From positions 56,130 to 120,129 of the forward strand of contig NW_003125914.1 of NCBI RefSeq assembly GCF_000003605.2: 64,000 nt of DNA. Direction: 5' to 3'. Below, one piece after another: positions 44,001-56,950 of this stretch. Numbering within the stretch: position 1 is the first letter of the stretch; the number at the start of each line of letters is the position of its first letter. Under the pieces are notes generated by a model, which saw only the letters and a list, made by a program, of their open reading frames with translations, searched no databases and was not told the DNA's origin. Source of the stretch: Saccoglossus kowalevskii. Lineage: Eukaryota > Hemichordata > Enteropneusta > Harrimaniidae. The translations under genes and the position numbers were made by a program.

Positions 44001-47000
44001 CGCCATATCGAATGTCTCATTGAGGAATCGGGTCTCTTTGCCTCCTGACGTCCAATGTGTTGAAAACCAAATCTCGACAAGAGTACGGTTATACGCAACT
44101 GCAAAAGCGGCTCCATTCACAAATGCGCCGTATTGTACATTGGGGCCGTTGTAGTCATAGTGCAGTGCAAATAGATAGTATTTCTTTCCTACATTTTCTG
44201 TTTCGTTTTTTTCACCGTCATCTAGTGCATAATCATTATTTGATGGGTTTTGACTACCTGTCAATTTCAGTTGTTCATCCTGGAAAAAATATAATGTTAA
44301 TCTTAGTTAGTTAGTACGCGATGTATCACCAATTGGAACGCTAATGACAACGGACCAGGTTAACCTTGTGTTTTGAGTGAAGCGTTATGTTCAATCCAGC
44401 GTAAATGAACAGTTTTCGGCAGCGTACGACTAGTTTACGTATATCTCATAACATTTCCCCTGACTCAATATTATTAAATATTTATTTTAAAATTTATTAA
44501 AAATTCATGCTTTTATGTTTATATTTGCTGTTATGTTTCTTCAGAACACCTTTGTAACGGCGGTATTGTCAGTATATTATGTTGTGTATGACTGCTGTTG
44601 GAGCAGGAACTCTGCCAGCTCAAATCGCCGTTTGGGAAATGTTAGGAAGAAAACCACCTCGAATGGTCGAATTTTATATTAACACATTGAACCATTTTTG
44701 CCCCATGAATGCTTTGAATGTAGCATGTATGACCAAATCATCTTCTAGGAATATATTATATTAGTGAGTACATATTAAAGTATATTTTACTGTCAGCCAT
44801 CAAACTTGGACGTGACAAAAAAGCTACTATGTTCCTTTATTTTTTTGTAAATAATGCTGGATCTTTGCGAGTGTGCACACGAATAACCAACGTTGTTAGT
44901 ATCTGTAATTCCCCATACAATCACAATTAATGTATAATCATTTAGTACTGAAATAAAACGTTAGAAATAAAAAGGTTTCATGCAAGAAAACATATGTAGA
45001 ATAGATAATCTCAATAACTGACTACGTAGTAAGCTGTTTTGTCGCAGCGCTAATATTATATTTCCGGAAATATCAAGAAATTTGTCATTTTGTAGATTGA
45101 AAACAACATCATAAAAACTAAACTAAAATGCAAATTATTGTTTATATGTATCACACATACTAATTGGTTTCAAAAACAATAACAAATAATAACAAATAAT
45201 AACAAATAATAACAAATAATAACAAATCAGAGAGGCGGCTACGCGACGTATTGACTCCACCGTTGAAAACACACTCAACTGCGTATAACCGTACGCATCA
45301 GCTGTCCCAATTGGTACACCCCCTCCCTTTCAGTGTACTGGCAATTGTCACATTCTGTTCACGCCATCAGGGGGGTTATATCTGCAGCAGCTTGTTTTGA
45401 CTGGGCACGATTATGGGCGGGTTATGTTTCAGCCTTCTAAATATATAATATATAAAAAGAACTGTAGTCAATGTTCACAGATTTAAAAAGATCACACACC
45501 AAGTCATGATATTCGCCTGCTGAATACTTCTTATTTAACCATATTTAAAGCGCGGTGGTCCTCGCGCAGCGCGTGTTCGAATTTCATGTAAATAAACAAT
45601 GTATTTTACACGCGTTGTATACGTCGCTATGAGTCCAATATCGAACAGGGCGCGGCGCGGCGCGACAACTGCCGCCCTTTAAGTTCAAGTTATACGCGAC
45701 GCACTGTGGTATGGTAGAACAAGGTATATTTCAACCATTTTGTTACGTAGGAATACTTTCACGGTAAAGGAGGGAAATTTATTAAAACACAGAACACCTG
45801 ATTGCATTCATATATCATTTGTATTCAATATTTCTAATAATATGCTTCCATTCCTGGGATAAAATAATCTATGGCAGCAAAAAAGCTTAAATTTAAGCAG
45901 CGAAACTGTTGGTCCAAACTGCGTCCTTCATTTGATTAATTGGCTAAATCTAAGCTCTGAAAATAAATCATACGGTCGACTTTGCTCAAATTTAAGTTTT
46001 GAAACAAAAGAAAATGCTATGAGGAGATTGTCTTGTAAAACGTTTCCAAGAAAAGTTGACGAATCTGTAGCAATCGACAATAACTCTTCAAATAGATATC
46101 AACACTGCAGTTGATTAGCATTATCATTGTTTATAAATCCAAATATAAAAGAAGGCAGCACCTTTGTTAATATTATACTCACAGAAGCCCCTCCTATACC
46201 AACAAAATGGTGGCCCACAATGTTGTGCCTTCAATGAAAGTCATGACAAATAATGGAAGTTCTAGGATAGTATTTTGTGATAATCACGTGATTTGGTCGA
46301 CATATTGGAAGGAGTTTTTTATACTACTGCTTAAGATATCAAATTTCTTCGAAATTTTTCATGTCTCAACTGAACTCATTTGCACAGTGAAACATTAATT
46401 ATGTTAGTCATGTGGTTTGGTCGTCATCTTGGATTTTCAGCAAAAATTATCAAAATTTGGAGTATGTTATTTCGCATCAACTTGATTATCATGAGAAAAA
46501 TGGACCAGTCACATGGTTTGGCTGTCATCTTGGATTTGTGGCAAAAATGGCAACAATTTGTAGCATTCGTGTGTGTATCAAGGAATAACCTACAATTACA
46601 AGATTATACTAGTGTATAATCATTTAGTACTGAATAAATATGATAGTGTGCAATTTGGTATGCAGATAGTATCGCTGGAAATAAAACTATTTCATGCGAG
46701 AACACATATGCAGGATAGATATTCGGAATAACTGATTATATACAACTAAGATGATTTGTATTAGCACTAATATTATAATGCGACAATACCAAGCATGTTG
46801 TCATTTCGTAGATGACAAATTACATCATAAAAGCATTTTAGTGCCAATGTAAGAATATTATATAACTAAAACGTCGCCGAAGATAGCAATCTCCTCTTGA
46901 AGAGATATTGACTTCGAAATAGTTATTATAATACAACTACGCTTATGATATTATTGAATATCATGCATAGTTTAATTTAAGTATCAATCTGTAATTTTAT

Positions 47001-47632
47001 GAAAAAGGATTATCATAATGTTAAAATGCAGACTAATTACAATACAACCACATTTATATAGTCGAAAAATGTATTCTGATTCCAAATATTCAACTATTAT
47101 ACGAATAGAAGCATATGCTAGAATCATGTAAACTTAATGATATTCGGTTTCGATACTCGGTTATGTCAGGTTAAATAATAACATAACAGATTTTTTACAA
47201 TTGCTTAAACTCAGTGTTTTAATTGACGAATACACCAATAATGTTTTGATTCCAAACCAAACTGTTAAGTACTATGTGTACTGTCAATGAAATGACGTTG
47301 ACATGCCACATACTATTAGAAATACGAAGCTAGTTACAAAATCTTTAATATCACACCATACATCTTTTCATACATGCGACGTAATATCGGTATCTCAATG
47401 GTAAACTAACTGTCCAAATGTTACTCACCTCATTAGTGTTAGTCGTCTGTATGTCTCCATCCGCATCCGTCACCTCAACACTATTCAGACCCGTCCCATT
47501 GCCTGCTTTCGTCACTCTAGCGACCGGTTTCACGGAGTCAAGAACTGTCTGTAAAGAATCCCACGTGACAAAGAACTCAAAAAAGGCAACAAAAACACAA
47601 CACGTGATAAATAGTTTCAAAAAACAATTCAT
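41047..47632 (-). CDS. Gene D: O-fucosyltransferase-like type II membrane protein (five exons)
   Basis: Exons in order of transcription: 47429-47632, 43555-44279, 42071-42218, 41665-41806, 41047-41174. Junctions are GAG|GTGAGT, GAGTT|GTAAGT, AAG|GTAGGT and TTC|GTAAGT, with matching AGs; phases 0, 2, 0, 1. The product is 448 residues, the shortest of the family because exon 1 is only 68 codons. Residues 4-24 form the anchor (FLKLFITCCVFVAFFEFFV), then a short acidic stalk. Exon 2 has YYLFALHYDYNGPNVQYG, LNETFDM, CNSTVRRLLMHPYFRMG and GGDPFMALHWRNRSGE (others have CDGDP). Exon 3 begins CGRNNAPCGNMSR. Exon 4 ends LLEQEICVR. Exon 5 is SKTFLGTSHSSWSGFVARQR...SWIAPGVILK. This last block resembles the POFUT1 C-terminus most clearly. 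Likely a lumenal glycosyltransferase; the acceptor is unknown. Confidence 0.85.
45178..45228. repeat. AATAACAAAT decamer repeat, about five copies
   Basis: A perfect 10-base tandem repeat that lies where the start codon of exon 1 would be in the duplicated 5' region. Confidence 0.9.
45549..45682 (+). mobile_element. TTAA-flanked MITE-like element
   Basis: Inserted in one copy of the duplicated gene D 5' flank; the other copy (about 47985) reads through uninterrupted. It is bounded by TTTAA at both ends. Its GC-rich termini AGCGCGGTGGTCCTCGCGC and, inverted, AGGGCGGCAGTTGTCGCGC match at about 18 of 25 positions. A TTAA target and imperfect inverted ends point to a piggyBac-type non-autonomous element, but this is an inference. 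Confidence 0.65.
46270..46580. repeat. imperfect repeats of about 105-125 bases in gene D intron 1
   Basis: GTCA..TGGTTTGG.(C/T)GTCATCTTGGATTT occurs at about 46408 and 46510, with a weaker copy at about 46282. Each is followed by a GGCAAAAAT.. CAA.ATTTG-type segment. Function unknown. Confidence 0.55.
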
Positions 47633-47649
47633 AGTAACAAATCGAAAAC

Positions 47650-48020
47650 GCGGCTACGCGACGTATTGACTCCACCGTTAAAAACACTGAACTGTGTATA
47701 ACTACGCATCAGCTGTGCAAATTGGTACACCCCCTCCCTTTCAGTGTACTGGCAATTGTTACATTCCGTTCACGCCATCAGGGGGTTATATGTGCAGCAG
47801 CTTGTTTTGACTGGGCACGATTATGCGCGGGTTATGTTTCAGCCTCCTTAATGTATAATATATGTAAAGATCTGTTGTCCATGTTCACAGATTTGAAAGA
47901 TTACACATCTTACACAGCAGTCAAGTCAAACAATATATCGCATACTATGTGCCAGTTAAATATGTCTTATTTAACCATATATACGTTCAAATTACACGCG
48001 ACCTACTGTGGTATGTCAGT
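47650..48020 (-). promoter_or_regulatory. gene D 5' flank, presumed promoter and 5' UTR
   Basis: It lies immediately upstream of the gene D ATG. It is the better-kept copy of a duplicated segment (the other is at 45228-45720). CACCCCCTCCCTTTCAGTG and GGCTACGCGACGTATTGAC are conserved between the copies. That is consistent with, but does not prove, promoter or UTR function. No clear TATA position can be chosen. Confidence 0.4.
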
Positions 48021-49786
48021 TAACTTGTTCGATACAATTTAAATTTCTAGTTTGTTAAGAAATATTTATAAATATCGCCATCAATTGTACAACAATAATT
48101 TGGCCAAAAACAAACGTTTCTAATTCAAACGCTGCACAAAATGATCTTTGCTTACTCGCAAATTGACCTTACACATGAACACCCGTAACCCCAGCTTTCG
48201 CTCGACAAAATTGTATTTCAATATAGCGCCCTCTATATAACTTGGCCCAGCCTCGCGGCCATTTTTAAACTTTACTTTACACATCTCGGCAGTGGCCGTT
48301 ACAAACTAACACCGATAACACAGGGAATGTTTTATTAAAAACATAAATTGGCGAAAACAAGATCGATAAATAAAGCTGTTGTCACTTAAAATCGATTGTA
48401 CATGCACGATACGTAATGTGTAAGTGCCGAGACTGTAAATGAGGCTGTGGTTTTGATCATCGTAGACATATTTGTAAGAATGTGTTTAAGAGTACATACT
48501 GCCCAAACCATTGAACACGTTGTATTAGGTTAGGAGTTACTTAAGGTAGAGAGAAGGGAAATTGTAATTGTTTACTATGACTCATTATTATGACTCGTTA
48601 TTAAATGTCACATGTGCGACATTTGTATTGATAAACATTGATTTCTCCATAATCCAATGCGCTTTTAATGACATCACGAGTATGAGTATTGACCTGGACG
48701 TCACTTGCACTAATTACGTATACCAGCAGTGACCTCTTCGATACCTTCCAATCACCAAAGAAATTCCTAATTAAAGCTCGGTAAACGCTCATTTTGTACT
48801 TATAAGTGTGCGCAATAGTCAAAGTCGCCATCTTTGTTTATACGAGACCCATATCTCGCGCATGCGTGGCGCAACGATTCCCACCCTTTAAGCATGCACC
48901 TGCAGCAATGTACATGTTTTCCAAAAACTGAGATATATAGTGGAATACGATCTTAAAACAAACATTCCCACGAACCTCCTAAAAATAGGGCGTTTGTGTT
49001 TGATTTTGTCACTGTTGCTTTGAAACTGAGTTACGAAATAGATCGTATGACCAAACTCAAAATCAACGGCGACAGGAACGTCTCCAATTTTTGCATTGTA
49101 AGAAAGTGTTGAAAGATGACATTTCTTAAAACTTCGATAGATAAACAGATAACTAATTGCCAAATATCTATTATTTCGATCAGACTTTATAAACATACAA
49201 GTATTCGATCTATCAAAGACTGTTATATCGTGAAAAATTAGTTGACACGACTGTCTCCCAGAAAGATACAACACTTAGTATTTATAACGAAAGTAGATGC
49301 TAACTTGAACAAGATGGCGTATCACACAACTAATTTATTCAAGTTCTTTTGTTATGTTAAACTACTTCAACTCGACACAGGGCGGATTGTCATGACAGCA
49401 TATGTATGCATGCCTTCAAATACAAATAAAATATACGATGTAATGTTTAACAATTCGATTTTTTGGAAAATGTTTATCTTACACGTTTTTTCCACTCTCT
49501 CTACCTTAAGTTCATGTCAACATGAGACTCTACGTGTGGATATTATGTTTCTTGGGAGTAAATACAAACATAATGTGTTTATTCTGGGCTGGTTGTAACA
49601 AGAAGTCAGTCAACTCGTGAACATGGGATTAAGTACTAGTACCTCGAGGTAAGTTTGACAATACTGGTAAACATTGTAGCCATTGTTTTTTCAGACCATT
49701 GCATGCCAACAGCCAGAAAATCCCCTGAAATATCTTATTTGTATAGCCTACACACACATTTTGTTTTGCCACAAAGTTTTATTGTT
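48021..49786. other. no gene recognised
   Basis: AT-rich sequence with frames up to 128 codons on the minus strand (48888-49274). These have no domain, no family resemblance and no convincing splice partners. Confidence 0.45.
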
Positions 49787-50268
49787 TCTGCTGTAAAAGT
49801 GATTGTTTTAGCTAAAAAACATAGTAAAATTTGTAATCCACAAATTCTTGGGGATTCTACTGTCTCTGCCGTAAAAGTGATTGTTTTAGCTAAAAAACAT
49901 AGTAAAATCTGTAATCCGCAAAGCATTCTTGGGGATTCTACTGTCTCTGCTGTAAAAGTGATTGTTTTAGCTAAAAAAACATAGTAAAATCTGTAATCCA
50001 CAAAGCATTCTTGGGGATTCTACTGTCTCTGCTGTAAAAGTGATTGTTTTAGCTAAAAAAACATAGTAAAATCTGTAATCCGCAAAGCATTCTTGGGGAT
50101 TCTACTGTCTCTGCTGTAAACGTGAGTGTTTTAGCACAAAAAAACACAGAATAAAGCGTGTAATCTGCAAAGCATGCTGGAGAATTCCATTGACTCTGCT
50201 CTGAAAGTGATTGTTTTACCACAAAAAACAGAGTAAACAATATGAATGCAAAGCATGCCGAGGAATCA
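49787..50268. repeat. tandem repeat of 78-85 bases, six copies
   Basis: Units start at 49787, 49865, 49946, 50028, 50110 and 50195 (TCTGCTGTAAAAGTGATTG...). The middle copies are nearly identical; the outer ones have diverged. Both strands happen to be open through parts of it, giving spurious repeated peptides. Confidence 0.93.
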
Positions 50269-50699
50269 TATCAGCATTTCCACAAAAAGCAATCTTCTTC
50301 AATCCAACCCATATATGACAAAATACAAATATGATTATATGCCAATGCCATCCTTATTTTTCTGTCAAGAAATCACTCTCTTATTTATAGTTTTCTTTGC
50401 TTTTGAGAAGTATTTATTTCCAGTGTTTTGTTCTTTTATATTAGATACGTGTTGTTTATATTTGTATATTCTAAAGTGATAATTGATACCGATTGGCAAC
50501 TTTGGTGAAATGCCGAGACAACTACTAACCCTGATTTACAACTACGAGGTGAGAGAACCACATATTAGTATATTGTTTAAATCAAATGAAATAAAATCGT
50601 GCACTCGACCCCATCCACATTATGGCGACGAACAGCGTCAGAGTGAATCTGCCGATGAGGGCGCAATAGCAATGCCAGACTATAAATATATTTGTGTGG

Positions 50700-53000
50700 G
50701 TTGACACGAAGGTCAATATAGATTTGAACAAATTAAATACTGGTATGAAAACGTGGTATTACAATGGTCAAAACTTAAACCAAAATGATAGACTGATACA
50801 TTTATCTGTTTGGTTCAACACAAACGTCAATATTGAATAATGATTTCCAGTGTTCCCTTATATGTGTGTAAACTAGCACGTTTGTTATGCCATAAATAAT
50901 AATATAATTATTTATTGAAATAAATTGCAAATGTTAAAATACGTGGATGTCAGAACGACGAGATTGATGGTATATGTGTTTCCGGGGTTGATACTATTGA
51001 TACTGGAGGTGTTGTAGGAGGCTGCATCCGTGTAACGTGTGCAAACTTTGGTTGTAAGGAATCTGACGAATTTCTATTTGTGAATGTCACATGTCAGATA
51101 AACTATTTTACCGACTTGTAGTTTATTGTTGATTGAAAACTAAGATGGAAAATGAAATTGCTGTAATCTGGTTCATTTTAATAACTTTATATAACAACGA
51201 TAATACAAGCTCCATTAATTAACATCACAGTACCTGTATACATATTTCCACGTGTTTTCTTCTAATTTGTTTTGTTATTTGCTTTTTACTGTAAAAGTGG
51301 AAATCATCATGAGTAAATATGTTTTGAAATGATTTGGGTGGTCATTATATGCTATACAAGTATCACCGTAGATAGAGCGTATTCTCCAGCTACATGGAAA
51401 CCAGGTGTCTTTTGGCCATTTTTTACATTTTCTAATAGTTTAATTTCAGAAAATCGTGTTACCCTTTTCATCTGTGCATTTCCTTGTTTTTATAATTTTC
51501 TGTAGACGACTTGTTCACCGGTTTAGATGAAGATTTTAATGTGATCATAGACAACGGGTGACGGGTACACATTACATCGAGCGTTACTGCACCCTCTCCG
51601 ATAATGGTATTTGTTCAGGAGAACAACAAACTGATTTGATTCATTTCACACGCCGTTGCTGTAGCAAAATGTTTTACTCATTAAGTACATTAAAAAAAAA
51701 CACAAAAATACACTTTTCAAATTAAAACACTGCGTGTTTTACTGGAACATAAATGCGTCATTAAAGTGTTTATTGATAGGACATTTATATTATTGGGCAA
51801 CCAATGTTATGCCAGTAGTACAAGAACAATGACTCGAACGGGGGACTCGCAAGTATGGTATATATGCCATAATATTACATTATTTAGAGAATAGTTTTAT
51901 GAGTTATGATGTCACGACTTTAATAAATTCAAATACAGCATCAGTTATCAACATTTCAGTAACAAGGCATGATGCTGTCAAAGAAATAATCACATCTGAA
52001 CTTTCACATATGTGATTTAAACATTTTTCTCTAAACCAAATGTTTCAGAAAGTGCTAATGTAATAAAATATTGGTGTCCATGAGACACTTTTTCTCCAAA
52101 CTGTTTTATTTTGAAGCACTTCATAAAACAAATACAAATGCAATGTCTCAACCTAGAACGCCCGACTATACATGTTTCACAAGTGTTTATGAGAATAACT
52201 AAAACATTTTTCTTCCAAAAAGTTTTATTTTGAAGCACTTCAGAAAACAAACACGCATGTTCCATAACCCGACAATCAATAAATATACGTGATATGGAAG
52301 GGAATCTGGCCCGTTGCCTTCCGACCACAGGAGTTATAATTATATAGTATATCATGAGTGACCGTACAATGTCATATGACAAGGGCGCTTATTATTCACA
52401 GTTGTGAAGTTTCGTGTGAAATATCACTAGTTGATATGGTACGGCAAACGTGCACGTCACCAATGTATGCCTATCAGAATAGAACGCAAACAACAGACCG
52501 TGCCGCAGTACCGTTTTGAATGCAACAAATATAAGAATTTCAGATTGAATAACAACAAATAGTCGCATTATGCAATGCCAATAAACTGATATTAATTACA
52601 TTTTCTATCATCTTTTGGCTTTGAATTTGGCCAGGTGATAAAACAACTACTACAGCTGATGGTTATTGGGGCGTCATAGGCTGTTTCACCAGAAATGTAA
52701 ACTCGCAAGTCGTCTATCTAGTATAAATGATCACCGTTCTTCAACACTTGTTACCTTCGAGCCATTAAAATGATAACAGTTTTGGATAATCATAGATACA
52801 TTTTTACTGGTTCGAATGTAAATTTAATCTTTAGATATTCTGTGAGAATGGGGGGGTGAGTTGGGTTAGGAGAATTAACAATTAGATTTAGAATTAGTGC
52901 CATGCTCACACACATTTTATCAGATATATGAAACTGAATTGATATTTGGAATAAATTAAAATAATGTAATTATAATGGGTATATGCAACGTAATTCTTAC
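50700..53000. other. no gene recognised; includes a repeat pair at 52020-52260
   Basis: TTTTATTTTGAAGCACTTCA occurs at about 52105 and 52223, with flanking similarity of about 115 bases and a weaker third copy near 52025. No exon 2 of the family is found here, although the lone first exon just upstream would need one. Confidence 0.5.
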
Positions 53001-53261
53001 CATATGGGTTGAATTATGAACTGTTGTCATTTGCGACAGATTCAATAAATTGTTGGCGTCACTGTTGACACTGACGTTGGAATACTGTGCCCGATGTGTT
53101 ACACTGACGACGGGTCCATCAGCTTGGTTCACATCTACAATCTTATTCTGTCTTGGCCGCAAATGACCAGCTACATCCTGCACTGTTTCCTTGACTGATT
53201 GTATCTGGAAAACACAGACAATTATGCTAAAAACTACTAGAGCCTGGAACGCTTGTTTCAT
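53001..53261 (-). CDS. lone first exon of the family (anchor and stalk)
   Basis: 87 codons from ATG to a good donor ATG|GTAAGA, phase 0 as in all other first exons. It begins MKQAFQALVVFSIIVCVFQI (membrane anchor), followed by SVKETVQDVAGHLRP, which matches the SV...V..VKP pattern after the anchor in genes A-D. The stalk has several sequons (NVSV, NLSQ, NSTH). No catalytic exon lies between it and gene D, 5.4 kb downstream. It may be an alternative first exon for gene D (the phases fit, giving 467 residues) or the relic of a lost gene. Confidence 0.65.
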
Positions 53262-55836
53262 TGTTGAGTGCGTTTGTGCGTGTACGCGTTAATAATTAGC
53301 AGGTATGTAGTTTCATATACATAAATTATGTATCGGTAATACGATTGTGTGACACATGTTTTTTCTACATATATAGAGGCAGCTGTTAGAAGCAATGCCG
53401 AATCTGTTCAAACTCAATGCAAAATGCGATGTAGCTGTTAATCCACAATATATGTTCAGACTTGTATACAAATATAAACTATTATATCCGTGATGACAGT
53501 CGTGATATAATAAAACACGCGACTAATAATGCTTTCTTCAGAATTACATAGATCACAATATAACTGTGTCATCTTTTCATCAAGACATTTGAATTACTAT
53601 TTACATTTTTATGCATGTTCTCACAGTCAATTGAAGTGTGAAAAACCAAATAATGCGATTAGAAATATTTTAATATTATAATTTTTTTCCCGATTTGTCA
53701 ACGCTATCTGGTGACAAGCTAATTGTACATGCTTTAATGATTTATGCTTTATAAATTAACAATCAACAGAAAATACATGTCGACAAAGCGATAGTCCCAC
53801 GCTTGGAGTGAAAGTTCAAACTAGGTCCTTAAAAACATATCTTTAAAATAATCGAATTTTAATTTCGATTTACAAACTTAAAACAAGGGTGAATCTGTAC
53901 ACATTAGGATATGCTCACAATCAAACAATTAATGATTGATTTTTTCAGTTTATTATTTTAGAAGGTAATTTATCATGAAGTGCAATGCAATACTGTGTAT
54001 TTGTATTTATGGCATGTTGTTTGCAGTTACTCTGTGTTTTTGTAAATCTGTTCCACGGATATATCTGGTGGTCAGATTTTAATGTAATTGTATACACAGA
54101 TGTTCAACATCAATGTACAGATGTGGCCATTTTCCAGTTTTTTCGTCGATATCTCAAGTACTTAGCATCTCATTTCAATAAAACTTAGCACATATATGCT
54201 GTGACATTGTGCGGAGCTGATTAGATTAATTAGTACCTAATTTGTATAATAAATAGTTTTCACCTGTTCTATTTATATCTTACGTCCGGAATTTAAGTCG
54301 TTTCTAGTCCCTAAGTGTCTCATTATTTCGACAACAATTTCAATTATATTTTTAACCGCTGTAATATATGGTTTTCAGGCTGGACATTTCTGGACATGAA
54401 TGCTTTAAATTGTGCATGCCATTATCATCAATTTTTAATAATAATGACCGATTCATTAATTTTTTTTCAAATAAATATTTCAATACTCAATGCTTGATTG
54501 GAATGGTTCTGTTTTATCACGTATTTGACACAATACCTTTTAATGACTTCCAATGACTTGTTCTTCCAATATGGGCACTAGTTTATCAGCTTTCTTCGAA
54601 ATCACTGAAGTTCAACTAAGAAACGTCAATGTACATCTCTATACAAACTAATACACTGATATTTTATAAACAGTGCCCAGAATAGAATTATCAAACAAAC
54701 GAATATTAGCGTGATTACACTTAACATTTCTTTAAAATGTTAGTCAGTTAGTTACACATAAAAAAATGCTGATCTGTCTCGTATGCTGAAATTAGTATCC
54801 AACCTTCAGGCTACAGTCGAAATTGCGGATTATTAGCTATACATCGCGTGCTAAATTGAATTTTAACCAGCTGCCTGTATACGTAACAAAACACGTGACA
54901 CACCATCGTATCACGGATAGATAATTTATGCATACCCACTGTATATCTGCACATACGCATGCAAGCACAAACGCACTCAACAGTAAAACTAAATTTTCAG
55001 TAGCTCAATGTTTTTAGCATACTTTTCCAGATACAAGAAATCAAGAAAACAGTTTGGTGTATAGCTGGTTATTTCGCTATCACCGATAGAATAGAATCAG
55101 AGGTGTAACGCATCATGCAAACATTCTTTCAAAACACCAGTGTCAAGAGTGACGTCACAGATTATTTACTGGCTATTGGTGTACTGTCTCAAACAATAGC
55201 TGTATATTTGAAGGAAGATGTTTTTGAGGGAAGATGTAATAAACAAAGATGTAATAAACAAATCAGTTGTGGGTAATCCGTTCATAGCCTTTCCAGCAAA
55301 CCATGTTAATAAAACAAGTACATTGTGGGTATCCAAATAAACAATTGAGCGATAATTAACAAGTGAATTGCGAGGAAAGCCGCATAAATTATTGATGGTT
55401 TGCAGTGATGTGTGGGAGAGCTAAAATAACGACGTTTTATTGGCGTGACATAAACTGGTATTAAACACAGCTTAAACCTTACAAATGGTTTGTCTGAGGG
55501 CTGGTAGGTTATCATTTAGAGAGCCAGTTAAGTCAGTGGGCTGAAAGAAACCACAAATTATATATGTCAAACAAAAGTAGCTACCTGTTTCTCCACTATA
55601 TTTTGATTCAAATCGACCAAATGTTTAATTATATGCATTTATATTTTCCGACTATGTACATCTGGGAGTCATACATTTTATAAATGAGATTGTTGTCACA
55701 GTGGTACTGAGGTTGAACAGGGAAATATCGACTTGGGGCTAATGTATAGTTACACATACATACTTACCATAGGTAGTCGTTTGCCTTCTTGTAATAGGGA
55801 TACTTCGTTTAGTTGCGAAGCTATTGGGATGAGTGA
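53262..55836. other. no gene recognised
   Basis: AT-rich sequence upstream of the lone first exon. Short frames on both strands have no recognisable domain. Confidence 0.45.
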
Positions 55837-56579
55837 AACACAATGGCGGAGCGGATCGCCAATAACAAGATTTAATGTTAGTACCCGTTTAGATGCATTT
55901 CGAAACTAAACTAAATCAACTGATACGTTTTGTTTCCGTCACCCGAAGACAAGACTATAGGACAGTTTCATACGACATAATACTATGTGTATTATTAATT
56001 ACCCATGCTTGGTACAATCTTAAGTTGTGTGATGATTTATTTTGTGACAAATAAACAATGTGTGTAATGGCGTGACGGGTGACAGTACTATTTGAAATAG
56101 ACATCTGTGAAATTACGTCCAGATGGCATTTTGAACATGTGATTAAACCTGTGTGATCTTACTGAACAAGGCGGTTTCTACCAAAGAGTTATGTGTGTAT
56201 TGTTTGGAACACAATGGCGGAGCGGATCGCCAATAACAAGATTTAATGTTAGTACCCGTTTAGATGCATTTCGAAACTAAACTAAATCAACTGATACGTT
56301 TTGTTTCCGTCACCCGAAGACAAGACTATAGGACAGTTTCATACGACATAATACTATGTGTATTATTAATTACCCATGCTTGGTGCAATCTTAAGTTGTG
56401 TGATGATTTATTTTGTGACAAATAAACAATGTGTGTAATGGCGTGACGGGTGACAGTACTATTTGAAATAGACATCTGTGAAATTACGTCCAGATGGCAT
56501 TTTGAACATGTGATTAAACCTGTGTGATCTTACTGAACAAGGCGGTTTCTACCAAAGAGTTATGTGTGTATTGTTTGGA
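55837..56579. repeat. 371-base tandem duplication, nearly identical
   Basis: Copy 1 is 55838-56208 and copy 2 is 56209-56579. Both begin ACACAATGGCGGAGCGG and end TGTGTATTGTTTGGA. I find one difference (GGTACAATC against GGTGCAATC). There is no coding content. Confidence 0.95.
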
Positions 56580-56950
56580 ATGTTTATCACGTGACAATTT
56601 TGAAATGATCTTAATAATTAATAAACAAGGGAAGTGTTTTACAATTAGTTTAATTTTATGAAGAGTACGAGTCATTATAATATTATAGGCCAATGTTTGA
56701 ATGCCTATACAAATCTTAGGAAATCAGAATTGCAGGCATTTTAATATAACGACCTCATATAGATGTGTAATCAAGCAAAAGGGTCATTGTAGTTATTTAT
56801 GCAAACGAGTTGATAAAAGAAAAACCTTTACGTATGTCACCGTTTATTTTGCTGAACGACCTTATCATATTAACATGACGTCAAAATATTTACATCAGCG
56901 AAAGACTGCCCTCAAGTGTTGAATATTCTGAATGATTTGATGATCGCCAT

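Larger units (their letters stand above)
44930..45720. repeat. decayed duplicate of the gene D 5' region, inside its intron 1
   Basis: 44930-45120 matches 46612-46835 (shared TCATTTAGTACTGAA, TTTCATGC.AGAA), and 45228-45720 matches 47650-48020 (GGCTACGCGACGTATTGAC, CCCCCTCCCTTTCAGTGT, GCAGCAGCTTGTTTTGAC). In copy 1 the exon 1 coding part is gone. A MITE has been inserted at 45549-45680 that copy 2 lacks. Confidence 0.85.

Noticed and set aside
44579-44764. 61-codon plus-strand frame in gene D intron 1
   Set aside because: Antisense to the gene, without recognisable domain or splice signals in phase.
49655-50240. Repeat array that might be taken for a CRISPR or a repeat protein
   Set aside because: Units are directly adjacent with no unique spacers, the genome is animal, and both strands are open by chance.
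50483-50704. 73-codon plus-strand frame containing GAG|GTGAGA
   Set aside because: No homology recognised and no partner exon; the donor-like site alone is not enough.
51820-51870. tRNA-like B box (GTTCGAGTC on the minus strand)
   Set aside because: No cloverleaf partner arms or A box at the right distance.
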